NCBI RefSeq assembly: GCF_954871325.1
Contig: NC_088776.1
Span: 34,272,508-34,336,507, forward strand
Reading direction: 5' to 3'
DNA length: 64,000 nt
Source: Gordionus sp. m RMFG-2023
Lineage: Eukaryota; Nematomorpha; Gordioida; Chordodea; Parachordodidae
Under the pieces are notes generated by a model. The model saw nothing but the letters and a program-made list of their open reading frames with translations, made no database searches and was not told the origin of the DNA. Of the stretch, positions 1-11,132 are shown in pieces; the first letter of the stretch is position 1; every line of letters starts with the position of its first letter. A program made the position numbers and the translations under genes.

Positions 1-127
1 TAAGCTATAATGATTTTTATTGGACAAATATTTTTTAAACAAATACTATTGGCTAAATTTGATTGACATTTTTGTGGATTATTATAATAGATAGATTTTT
101 TATTAATTGTTATATTGTTAAATTAAG

Positions 128-3100
128 ACGGTTTGTCAATGTATATATGCACTCAAAGATCCGTTAAATGATTCTGAATGCGTGCAAGATTTAGCTAACC
201 TCGTCTTCGTAAATCTTAAGCGTTTTTTCGCCATATTCTTTTTGTGGGAACGTACAAAAGTTTGGAGTGAAAGTATGCACAAAGATGGGGATCTTAAAGG
301 TTGGAATCAGTCACCTACCACTTTTAAAGATATCTTTTCATTTTTTTATTTGATTTTTTTTAAGGTCTAACGCTTATAATAAAATACTACTATGTCAAAT
401 CACATTTTATTTAGTAACCAACTCAAGTTTGTCATTGATTGTTGTTGTATATTAATTATTTTTAATAACAAAATTCATTTAAGGAAATGAAAACAAGGTG
501 CTAAAAAAGTAAAGAATTTAGAAAAAGAATAATTTATTTAAATAATTGATATTATTGTTGAATTTTAAAACCGTTTAAAAATCTGAGTGTTGCCAAACAA
601 TAGGGATCCAAACTGTAACGCATAATCAGTTCAGATTTAGGTTCAGATTAAAATAACAGTTTAGGTTTGGCTTGAACCTTTACAACCTTGTTAAAACCTT
701 TTCTCATATAAGCATATTAGAATTATATAAAGAAAAGAACATTTATTAAAATTTCATCACTATTCTCTAAAAAATAATATTGAACCTTATACAATTAAAA
801 TATTTTCAAAATTTGTCAAATTTAAGGAGGAAAAATAAATTTTAGGGCGGAGAACACATTATGCTTACTTGGGTAGCGGCACCATCAAATAACAATATAG
901 AAATATCTTTAAAATTAATTAGTGATACTTATCAGTTAAAACTGATTAGTATTCATCTTTAAAAGAGTTTAAATATCAAAATGCTCAAACAAGTTAACAG
1001 ACATAGAATCGGTTTAGGTTCGGATTTATTAATGGTTCGGGTTAGGTTCAGTAAATAATAACGGTTAATACCGGTTCAAGTTCGATTTGAAACCCTGTCA
1101 AACAATTTAATCTTTTTTCATTGTGTTAAACGTTCTCGATCCTAAGAAACGAGACTATTCTATATGGCTTACTCTGCACCGCGAATTCGCACGCTAATTT
1201 TGTCAGCGCTGCTTTAAGAATTCTTATATAAGCAGAATTTACCATTATAGTTTTTTAAAATATCTGATCATTACCATTTAGTTATTTGGAGTTACCTGAC
1301 TATTAAATGTATTTTTTTTAGTCCAGGCGTTTAAAAAAAAATAATCACTCTATCCTACTCTAATTATTAGAAATTTTCATATTTTTAAAAGAATCCGAGG
1401 AACGCCTTAATATCACTTCTAATCTATCCTCCATAACGTTTGACGTCTTAATTCTACCTTCTTTCACTATCTTGTGCCGATGTTTTGCGCTCTTTTTCCC
1501 TAGAACTTTCAAAAAACCGCGATTTACGGAATTTATGATCAAGGAAGACCCCAGGCTAGCATATTTATCCCTAAAACTAACCCAAATAGCCGATAATCCC
1601 GTAATGCCTCCCATTTTATCTTGCGCCATTTTTGATATAACACCTACTTGTGATGGGACTTTAGCCAGCTATTTATTCGAACGAAATCCGCGTAACGCTT
1701 GGAGCTTGTACAAGATGGGAACATCCGCTCTTATAGGCCGGCATGCCTCCTGCGCTGAAAAATTTTTCGGGGCCTTGCTCGGCAAAGTTAAGTTCCCTAC
1801 CCATACTTAGAAACTGATAAATAGTTTGTTTCAATTTACTAAAAATCTCCATTTTTTTCGAATAATTAAAATCTGAACTCGTTATTATTTTTATTTAAAA
1901 CAAATTATTTTTTTAAAAATTTTGCAAATTGATTTAAGGTATTCAGTGACCATTTTATGTTCTGGCTGCAAGCCCTCGAAAACGTCTCACACGCCGAAAG
2001 CTTACTTGTTCAAACGTTTTCCTATTCTTTTACACCTGATTTTAATAAATTAATGAGCCTGGATTATTCATCTCTCGAAACTGCACTTGAATATCAGTAT
2101 TTGGCTTTAGAAAAATTGAAGGTTTTAATGTATTTTTTTTTAAATGAAGAAAATTGTTCAAAATATTATTTATTTATTGTTAACTATTGCATTACCATAA
2201 ACATATCAGGAAAAAAGTATTAATAGCATTATAAACTTTCGCTTTGCAGAATATAAATGGTGAATAAGACATCATTGCATTAGAAAGAGGTTTAGCAATT
2301 CTTTTAAATAAAAAAAAAGTTGACAAGGAAAAATTAAAAACATTATTTTCTACCTGTGATCCCATAACTATACCCCAAAAAATAAATTACTTATCTGATT
2401 CGGACAATTTCTAAACGCAATCTGTTTCAATGCCCTTTTGAATTTCATTTCCATTTCAAAAATCGAGCCTTAACTACTTCTTTAGTAATTCATTTTCGAT
2501 TCAGCGATATTTCATATATTCATTGAACCTTTTGTATATTATATCTGGCAAATAACCACCTTGCTTTAAAATGAATTGTCAACCTTTTTAAATATGCCTT
2601 GATATCTTTTTAAATATTTTCGCATGGCACATATTACGTTTTTTAGTCGTGCATTAATATTAACAAAGATATTGATTACAATTTTTTAATTGGTTTCATT
2701 AATCATGTCATGTGTTTTGTCAAATCTAAATATACTTTTTTCTTTATATATCGAATAAAAGCCACTGCTAGCATATTTTCGGTTTACCCCTAAGATTTTT
2801 ATCAAATTTCCTATTTTCATTGGTTCTTAAAAATAAGAGATACAATAAAAATTGCTAAGAAGGAATATTTTTTCGCAGTTGTCGATACATGGTATTTTCG
2901 AAGTTTTAAAACAAACATAAATATTTCTTTTGAAAGCAACTAATCATTTATTTTGACATTAGATAGCCACCCTCAATTTCCCTTACACTGGAACCATAGA
3001 CAAAAGTGACAGCTATTATTCATCCTCATTTTCTTCTCATACCACAACACCCTTGGTTTTTCAATGCAAGTTTACCGAGTTGCGAGCTAACACTTTTATT

Positions 3101-6100
3101 CTTTTGTCGGAAGCCATCCTCGCGCTTAAGGGATTAATAATTTTGCCTGTTCAGACATATCTGCGATTAGATACACAAGATAGAGAAGACTTTAGAAAAA
3201 TTGTAAAAGATGACCAGAGTGTGTATTTCTCAAAAAATATAAATTGTTTATATACTATATTTTTTTATCGTCAGGAGAAGTAAGAAAGCAGGGAAGGAAG
3301 GAAGGAAGGAGATAGATAGAAAAATAGAAAGAAAAATTTGATTTTAAAAAAGAGAGCTGAAATTAGATAGAAAAGAAAATTGAAAAGAAAGTCGAAATAA
3401 ATAAAATCATAACCTATTTATATAAATTATTTATTATCCATAAATTATTAATAGAAGCCAAATTAAACCGTAGATTACATATAGTGACATCACGATTCGA
3501 AAAACTATTACGTTCTTATCAATATTTTTACACCACGAGGTGCTTCGATTGCGATAAAAAATCCCGAGATATAATTCGTCTTAATTTTATCGACAAGCTT
3601 TCAATCATGTCAAAAGTCTTCCAAGATCCTCTGCTCTATTATCAAGAGATAAATAAAAGTTTTATATACTTTATAATAGAGCTGGGTTTACTTTGGTGTG
3701 ATATTTCGGGGTATCATAATTTTTTTCAAAAAAATGAATCGCGGGGCATGAAATCTGATTTAAATATTATCGGGTGTGTTCTGATTTTTTTTTGCATTCA
3801 TGATTTACGATTTCCATATTTTTTCTAGATATTTAATTTACAATAAAATATAAATGTGTAATATAATATTTATCCGATTTGGGATCTGGAAAAAGATTGT
3901 GGGTCAGATTCGGAGCATTTTTAAGAGTAGTTTAGCCGGTTCCTAAATAAATTAAGGGTTCGGTTCCTGTTTCTTAGATTTCACCCGGTTTCGGTTAGTT
4001 CTTATTCCGGGAATCACATCATTTTCGAAAGACAGATTTTTTTAAATTTGGGATTGTATTATTTTTATTTATTTAAAAATTTTATGATTACCTTATAAAA
4101 CCTTTAGCTAAAAATTCGGAACAAAAAGCACCAACTGACAAAGGTTCGGTAGATGACGATAATCTATTCAACGAGGAACTTATTTTTTGTTTGATCGAAA
4201 AAATAAGAATAACCATGGGGAAACCCGCGTCCTACCCGCCTTTTTACTTTAGATGCCCTAAAGTTACCACTATAGAAGTATTTTTTTTTATGTTACTTAT
4301 TTTATATTCTTCATATTTAATACTACAAATCAAAAAGAGATTGTTTGAGTTTGTTTAATTAAGTATGTATCATATTAATGCAATTTTGAAAAAAAGACTA
4401 TTCATATAAAGACATCAGTAATTAAACGATTACACAAATGTCAATTCTAGCTAGTGACGCCGCTATCAGAGTTGTTAAAGCAGTGCTCTATTTTTTCTCG
4501 AGTTTAAATTAAATAAAATATGATAAAAAAACTGTTAACTATAAATACGAAAATTAATATATTTTATATATAATCCAATTAATTTTAATATTTTATTTAA
4601 TTTTGCGCAATTCCAAAATATGTATTATAAATCCAATTTAGATATGGATCTAAAATATTTGTAAAGTCTGAAATAGAGATGTTGAGACCGAAAAGATAAA
4701 CGAAATTTCTTAATAATAATGTTAAGATTATATTGCTATATTTAATTACCGAAAATATCAAGTTATGTAATTCCTTAAAACGGCTTTTTAAAATTATTCA
4801 TTTTATTTTTTGTTATATTATTAATCCATGCCCATTGTTATCTAAACATACCTATTGATAATATGGTAGAAAAATTTTAAAAAATATATAATCCTCATTT
4901 AGCTATTAGCGTATTTAAAAAAAATAGGGATATTTTTTAACAATACCGCTTCTTATCATTTAGGCCTACTACTAGAGTCAATTTTTTATATGATTAAATA
5001 TAAAGTACGCATGCCCCCCCCCAAGCCGCGTCACTGATTCTTGCTTTAAAAGATGCTCATTTAAAAAAATAAAGCCATTCGCTTTCTAACACTCGCTCTA
5101 TTATTATATTCATATTTTTTAACTTTCACGGTTTCACGTATTAAAAAAAATGAATGTTATTTCTCTAGTTAGTTGTTTCTCCTCAACCCAAATATTTCAC
5201 TTCTCCGTCTTCCAATAAGCTATCCTTGAGTCTAAATACCAAAGATCCTTCAACCTTTATTACTTGTCGATTAGAAACCTTACTAACAATCAATGTCGAA
5301 GGAATCATCAACGGGCCTAATTCACAAAATATCAAGCTTGCTAGGGTTCAGTGCCATTTTATAGCTGCCCGCTTAGGTAAAGGTGCTCATTCGAGGTTAG
5401 TATATTGTATAATATTATTTTAAAAAAATACTTCTATAATTATGTTATCGTATTGATTGTGATAAATTATATTGTCACTTATTTTTTTTTCTTGTCTTAA
5501 TTAATTAGGAATTAATTGTAATATTGCAAAAGAAAGATATAAACAAAAAGAAAGTCAAGCAAATAATAAATATTCTTTATTTCTAGAATATTTATAAGAA
5601 TTTTTAATTGATATTAAAATATTTGAAAAAAAACGAAATATAAATCTAAGATCGCGTTACATCGAACCCGAAATATCGTCGAGTGATAGCGAAACTCACG
5701 AAGATACCGAAAGCCATGTAGAATCTAAAGAAGACAAATACTCGGCCTATGCTGAGTTAGCCGAACTATATACTGACATTGTAAAAATAATATTTAATTC
5801 ATTCTTACATAACATCATCATTAAACTATTGGCCCATCTACATTTCTCCTTGATTGAATAAAAACAAAAAAAAATGTATATTAAATAACATGAAATCAGG
5901 TAGAGCTGAATGGAGATAAATAGCCAAAAGTTGATATAGTGGCTTCTTCATAAAACAGAATTCTTCAAATACTGGCGGCAAGAATGGTTTCTTCAGGGAG
6001 CGAAATTCTTCAACTGCCGGCCTCATTATAGACGAATAAAGAAGAACACGTCTAATCTTAAACCTAATATCTTGGATTATTTATTATTTCTACTTCAAAA

Positions 6101-9100
6101 TAAAATTAGGATTTAATTTAAATCAGTTTTATTTAATTTCCTAAATATTTCATATCATATTTTGTAATAAATATAATAAAATAAATAAATATAAACGAAA
6201 TATTTAGATATCCATAATATAATAAAGAAAGAGGTTAGTGAATAAAATAAATATTTTGAGTTTGGGAATATTTTTCAATTCCATTATACTGGACCTACAG
6301 TTTTTTTGCCACCAGGATTGAGCCGTAAAAAATTAATTCTCCTGGATTCTATTCCCCTTTTATGAGCTCTCTGGTGAAAATATAATAATATATAATTTAA
6401 TCCATATAACCATTCGATTGACTTTTACCTCTGAAAGATAGGCTAAACCTTTTTAAAAAGCTCAGATATGATGAGCTTAGATAGCTGCTTTTCACCTTAA
6501 TATATTCAAGTTTCTTACGAAATATACCCCAAAAGATACACTCATATATAATTTTTATGCTTTGAGGTTGAAAGCAATGTTATTTATCTTCAACTTTAAT
6601 ATGAGCCCTTTCTTCTCAGTTACTTTCATTTTTTTAAATTTTTGTTTATATCAGTAAACAGTATGTCTGGCAACATTACTAATATTTTCTTGGTTTTCAA
6701 TACCAGAACAATATAAAATAAGATAAACTAATACAACTCAGAGCCAATATCAATAACTGATTTAAATCAATACAATAGTAATGATATATAGGTTTAAAAG
6801 CAATATCAATATTATTCAAAATTAAGTAATACAAATAACTTATATTTTAAGATTTATTTAATAAATTTTTCAGGGATGCGAACCCAGCAAAAATTTTAGC
6901 CGGGTTTGGTTCAGGTTTAGTTCAAGATAAAAAATAATTGTTCGGCTCAGGGTAATATTTTTGAACTCGGGTTTAGTTCCGGTTTCAGCTCAGGTTTAGG
7001 AATTTTTGAATTGATGAAAAAACATTTATATTTAAATCATAATGAAAAAACTAGACATAAATTTAGTATTATAAAAAATAAAATTTTTATTTTATTTATA
7101 GGCAAAATATATTTATACATTTAAGGCATAATCATGATTCAATTTAAAAAAATTTATTTAGACGTATTAGCATAATTTCTTCCAAGAGCTCGTCCTAAGC
7201 AATGAAAAAATCAATTTCAAATGTGAAAAAGATATTTCAATGCTAATATTAAATATATTTATATGAAAATATGATAAATTAACTTGGGTTGCAGAAATAG
7301 CAAATAATTTTGGATAAAAATATAAATCAGGGTGCTGTAGCTTAGCAGACTCTCAAAAATGTAAAATATTTTCCTTCTTATCCAATCTTTTAAAATCGCC
7401 AAATTTAATAATTATCATTCCAAGTATTTTCTCCTGCCTTTCTTTAAGTTGTATCAATTTCTCTAAATCTGTTCAATAACTTCATCCGAACTATTATCAT
7501 CAGAAAAAATGCGCGTGGATACGGATTTAATCCTAATCTATAAATTAACAAAATGTCTTTTCGCACAAATCTATTCATCATCATTAAATATATGAAATAT
7601 TTAAGGATTTATACCGTTTATATATAAATAAATTTAAATATTAAAAAATCTCATTAAATTATTAATTTTGTATTTACAATTTATTAGTGTTGTAAACAAA
7701 CGAACGCGTTCAAAATCGTTCGTGAACGAAGTTCGTTTTTTTGAAAAAAATGGTGAACGGCGTTCCTTTTTATTTTGACGAACTTTGAACGTGAACCCGT
7801 TCCTTTTTTATGAAGAACGCGTTCGAATTTAACGTTCGTTCAATTTTAAAAACACCTTTTATTTTTATTTATTTGAAAAATTTAATATTAATCCAAATTT
7901 TTTAAGAAAAATGTCTTGTATTTTATAATCAACTGTTTTTCCTTTTCACATTTAAATTTTTTTTAGCACACCATTATAGTTTATTAATTTGAATATTATT
8001 GTTTATATTTAATTTAATAGATTTGCATAAGCATAGAATTATTATTTCATCATCATTATCTGATTCTGAAAATTTAAAATCAGGTGAGTTAACATTACTA
8101 TGGCCCAAATATGATAATTTTACAGTAACTTCCTATATTGAAGGAACTAATTTAACCAAATGTAAAATGTGCCTAAAAAGTATTATATAGTTTCAAAATC
8201 TTCACAATATAAAACGACATTTAATTGTAGTATTAATAAATTTTTTTATACTAGTAGATAACCCATCAAGTATGACGGGAATAAAAAAAATCTTGAACTA
8301 TTATAAGAATTTTTTTTTTAATACCGACCTTAATAAACCAATTAAAATAAAGATTAATAAGCCTAAAAATAAAAAATAACAGCAAAATAATAACGTATAT
8401 AAGAAAGATTATACTACAAAATTTAATATAGAAGGTGGCTCAGTGGGAAGAACGTTTGCCTTTAAAACGTTAAGTCATGGGTTCGAATCCAGTTATGTAC
8501 AAAAAATTTTCTTAAAATTTAACATTAGAGAGATATAGTCTCCATCGATTTATTTAACATTAAGAAGATAGGAAAGTTGATAGGAAAAATAAAAATTAAC
8601 ATTAAGAAGATAGGAAAGTTGATGAGAAAAATAAAAATTAACATTAAGGATATACGAAAACGTTCATTTCTTGATTACGGTGATTATATATATATTGATT
8701 ATCAAAATAAAACTATATTATTTTTTAACATGGCTAATATATTGTGTTAAAATATATAAGACATTAATTTAATTAAAAAAAAATTTACATAAAATTTTGA
8801 ACGAACGTGAACGCGAACGTTAACGCGTTCCTTTTTTTTTGAAAGCGAACGTGAACGCGTTCGATTTTGTTTATGAACGCGAACACGTTCGATTTTTTTA
8901 GAAATGTTTACAGCACTACAATTTATAATTATCTTAATATATGATTTTAAACCATATTCACTGGACTCGGTTGAACCCGGGTTAAAAAAAATTCTCGGGT
9001 TCGGTGCGTAATTTTGGAAATTTCATAAACGGGGTTCAGGTTAGGTTTGTTCAGAATTTTTTTCCAAAAACCCTGGTTTTCTTCCCCAGATTTAGGTTTG

Positions 9101-11034
9101 GTTTTAATTCCTGTAATTTTTGTCGCAAAACTCTACTCATGTTTTATTTACCAAGTAATTTATTTTTGTTCTTAATTTACCGAAAAATATAAGTAAATAA
9201 AACCAATAATATAAACCAATAGCAATACAATTCAATATAGGTAAAATATTGTTGAAATCAATATAATAGTTTTAAACCGATTTCAATACAAAAGTATTGT
9301 GTTAGTCCGTTATTCAACAGCGGTGTATCGACATCGGTCTATCCTGGTATTTTCCCTTTTCTATGGCCAATATGTCAATTTTGATTTATTTGATTTCTAT
9401 AACACATGAAAACTACTACGATTTATTATTTTGGCGCACAAAATTAATCTTTTAAGCCCAATAAATGATTATTATTTAAAAAACCAACGAATATTAAAAT
9501 TTATTTTTTAATAAACTCATTTAATTATTCCTAATTTTTGATATAAGTAAATAAAAAAAATTCGTAAAATATATCTTATATTCATGCCACTTTATGTCCT
9601 TGTTTTTAAAAATATTTATTATTAATTTCATATATTAAATAAATTACAACATTTAGGGCTGAATAGATATCGGCCAAAAATAACTAATTAATTAACATAA
9701 ATTGCTATTTAAAAGGCTTTCTTGAAAACTCGAGAAAAAATGCGACGAAACCCGGAAAGATTTATCAAAGATGTCGCCATACATAACGATTATTTCAACG
9801 TACAATTTCTCTTAGAGTTTCCCATCATTGGATTCTATACCGTTATGACCGATTGCTCGATTATAGGTAAAAAAAATTACCCAAAATATCTACCTCGTTT
9901 CCGTAATAAAATCACAATTTGATTGGTTCGAAACTTCATTAACATATTAAAATTTCTATGATTATTGAAAAGCTTTAGTTTTAAGCTTAATGACTTGGGT
10001 ATAAATACAAAGTTTTTGTGTAGTTCTCAAACCTTCCAAGCCAAACGTTAATTTAGTTAAAATTGGGCTAGGTCAAAATTATTATTTTACCGGTCTATTC
10101 AATTTACATTTAAAAAATCCTCAAAAATTAAATTTTAAAATGTTATTTATGGAATATAAGATAGTGACATGTTTTGGGATTGGCATTTTTTGTAAAATTA
10201 TTGAAATGGAATTAGAACCTTATAATATAGGGGTGGTTTACTTTTTTCTAGGGCTGTGCCGATATTAAATATCGGCACCGATATTTAGCTTTTTCCAAAA
10301 ATATCGGATCGATACCTGTAAAAACCGATCCAATCTTTTTTCTTTTCTTTTTTTAATTTTATTTATATTTATTTTACATTAATAATATTTTCTAAATAAT
10401 TTTTTTTTAAACAATGCAAATTCACAACACCCCTTAAATTTTATTTATTTTTTAAAATAGATTTATAGTATTTTAAAAGTTTTTTGATAAAAATAGAAAG
10501 GAACACCCAAAGTTTTATTTATTTTAAATCTTTTTAAATAATAACGCCAATTTTATTATTTATACTTTAAATAAAAGAATTTTTTTAAATATGGTTTCTG
10601 AATTATGGAAATATTTTACAAAAGACAAATATAATTTTGCAAAATGCGTTTGCGGAATTCTAATTTCATGGGGAGGAAAATGAAAATTCATTTAATACTA
10701 CCAATATCCGTAAACTTTTTAAAATTATTATATAAATAATAAAATTAAATTAAATGTATAATTCGATTTTTTCCATAAAAAATATTGATTTCTTAATTAC
10801 ATTTGGTTCAAAGGTGGGTGGTGAAAAATTAATATATCTGTATCGGATCGGGTTTAAACCAATATCGGATCGGTGAAAAATATGTGGATCGGCACAGCCC
10901 TACTTTCCCTTATAATTGACTTATTTCTATCTTACATTGGAATTAAACAATTATTTTTAGATTCTAACGAACAAATTTGGGAAACTGGGCCTCATTCTGA
11001 ATTACACGTCAAAATAACATCAGCTATTATTTAA
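128..11034 (+). CDS. INTS7: Integrator complex subunit 7, C-terminal part (multi-exon, 5' end outside window)
   Basis: Subunit of the nuclear Integrator complex, which cleaves snRNA 3' ends and terminates paused Pol II transcripts. Exons inferred from splice sites, phase and resemblance to INTS7: 128-299, 1371-1786, 1939-2121, 2963-3218, 3485-3658, 4108-4277, 5169-5395, 5651-5780, 9716-9866, 10961-11034 (stop TAA). All junction phases agree. Family-like stretches in order: NAWSLYKMG, FMFWLQALENVSHAE, FQCKFTELRA (human LSFQCEFVKLR), YTTRCFDCDKKS (human YQASFDADSAT), LLTINVEGII (human LALKVEGVVQ), HNDYFNVQFLLEF (human HNDYFSTQFLLNF), and IWETGPHSELHVK near the C-terminus. The exon at 5651-5780 adds an acidic Ser/Glu-rich insert. 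The N-terminal alpha-solenoid exons lie left of the window. The left edge of the first exon and the 4277 donor are the least certain boundaries. Introns carry five hAT-type insertions. Confidence 0.88.
601..1097. mobile_element. hAT-type non-autonomous element in INTS7 intron
   Basis: Ends are TAGGGATCCAAACTG on the left and, in reverse complement, CAGGGTTTCAAATCG on the right. They are flanked by CCAAACAA (593-600) and TCAAACAA (1098-1105), an 8-bp target duplication matching 7/8, the length typical of hAT. The interior has repeated GGTT(C/T)(A/G)GGTT-like motifs near both ends (640-690, 1010-1090). No transposase was recognised. It sits between exons ending at 299 and starting at 1371. Confidence 0.75.
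4452..5036. mobile_element. hAT-type non-autonomous element in INTS7 intron
   Basis: The left end reads TAGTGACGCCGCT and the right end, reverse-complemented, CAGTGACGCGGCTTGG followed by a G run. Flanks are ATTCTAGC (4444-4451) and ATTCTTGC (5037-5044), a 7/8 target duplication. About 585 bp, AT-rich interior, no transposase seen. The AGTGACG.. end followed by poly-G is a common animal hAT end. Confidence 0.75.
5940..6039 (+). CDS. Candidate alternative last exon of INTS7
   Basis: A short open segment after an AG at 5938-5939 ends in TAA at 6037-6039. Its base composition is less AT-rich than the surrounding intron. Phase 2 entry would fit the donor at 5395; a second AG at 5957-5958 gives phase 0 and would fit the donor at 5780. 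It contains two copies of a 45-bp (15-codon) unit, peptides of the form GFFIKQNSSNTG and GFFRERNSSTAG. Including it would end INTS7 before the conserved HNDYF C-terminal segment encoded at 9716. It could be an alternative terminal exon or non-coding tandem repeat. Inference only. Confidence 0.35.
7999..8230 (+). pseudogene. BED zinc-finger fragment of hAT transposase
   Basis: The reading frame shows a Trp/Phe-containing start (LLWPKYDNF), the CxxC pair CKMC and, past one stop, a histidine pair HNIKRHL. This is the order of a BED finger, the DNA-binding domain at the N-terminus of many hAT transposases. Only this domain remains inside the element at 7685-8918. Confidence 0.6.
8431..8506 (+). 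repeat. tRNA-like SINE head (Lys-like)
   Basis: An A-box-like TGGCTCAGTGG and a B-box GGGTTCGAATCC are spaced as in a tRNA. The anticodon arm can form CGTTT/AAACG with loop GCCTTTA, so anticodon CTT, but position 33 is C instead of U and the acceptor stem does not pair. This points to a tRNA-derived SINE or decayed tRNA, not a working tRNA gene. It lies inside the hAT at 7685-8918, making three nested layers. Confidence 0.55.
10249..10902. mobile_element. hAT element with BED-finger remnant in last INTS7 intron
   Basis: Terminal inverted repeats TAGGGCTGTGCCGAT at both ends. Subterminal ATCGGATCGGT-type motifs recur on both sides. Flanks CTTTTTTC and CTTTCCCT match only partly (5/8). At 10591-10670 the plus strand encodes MVSELWKYFTKDKYNF followed by AKCVCG, a BED finger start of Trp-Phe then CxC/CxxC type, with the His pair not clear. 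About 654 bp; the rest of the transposase is missing. Confidence 0.75.
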
Positions 11035-11108
11035 TTAAAAAACAGCGCTTTATTATTATTTTTTTTAAATGTACTAATATAAAAATATGTAAAATTGTAT
11101 TTTTCCGC

Positions 11109-11122
11109 AATAAATATTTATT
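11109..11122. promoter_or_regulatory. Palindromic poly(A) signal shared by two convergent genes
   Basis: AATAAATATTTATT is a perfect 14-bp palindrome, so both strands read AATAAA at the same place. It lies 75 bp past the INTS7 stop on the plus strand and 11 bp past the chitinase stop on the minus strand. AATAAA is the standard cleavage and polyadenylation signal. Use by both genes is inferred from position; the two 3' ends would then overlap. Confidence 0.6.
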
Positions 11123-11132
11123 ATAAAAACTA

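Larger units (their letters stand above)
7685..8918. mobile_element. hAT element with BED-finger remnant, nested in another hAT
   Basis: Ends TAGTGTTGTAAACA and TAGTGCTGTAAACA (reverse complement of the right end) are flanked by a perfect 8-bp duplication CAATTTAT at 7677-7684 and 8919-8926. Both subterminal regions (7700-7860, 8800-8905) are packed with GAACGCGTTC-like palindromic motifs, expected transposase-binding repeats. On the plus strand 7999-8230 encodes a BED-type zinc finger remnant: LLWPKYDNF, then CKMC, then HNIKRHL after one in-frame stop. The catalytic and dimerisation domains are absent, so it is internally deleted and non-autonomous. Confidence 0.88.
6871..9113. mobile_element. 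hAT-type element, host to a second nested hAT
   Basis: Ends are CAGGGATGCGAACC on the left and CAGGAATTAAAACC (reverse complement of the right end). Flanks AAATTTTT (6863-6870) and TAATTTTT (9114-9121) agree at 7/8, though they are low complexity. GGTTCGGTT/GGTTTAGTT-like subterminal repeats lie at 6890-7010 and 8945-9110. Removing the nested element at 7685-8918 leaves about 1 kb. No transposase domain was recognised in the remainder. It lies between INTS7 exons ending at 5780 and starting at 9716. Confidence 0.65.

Noticed and set aside
1360-1629. Minus-strand reading frame over INTS7 exon 1371-1786
   Set aside because: Antisense shadow; the plus frame has matching splice sites and INTS7 similarity.
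3860-4020. Another hAT with CCGGTT-rich ends in an INTS7 intron
   Set aside because: Only the repeat-rich part and a possible right border are visible; the left end was not found.
5838-6026. Minus-strand frame with an EEF..KKPF pattern
   Set aside because: Antisense reading of the 45-bp tandem repeat; the plus strand has the acceptor site and stop and is the better candidate.
8431-8506. Functional tRNA-Lys gene
   Set aside because: Acceptor stem does not pair and position 33 is not U; it fits a SINE head.
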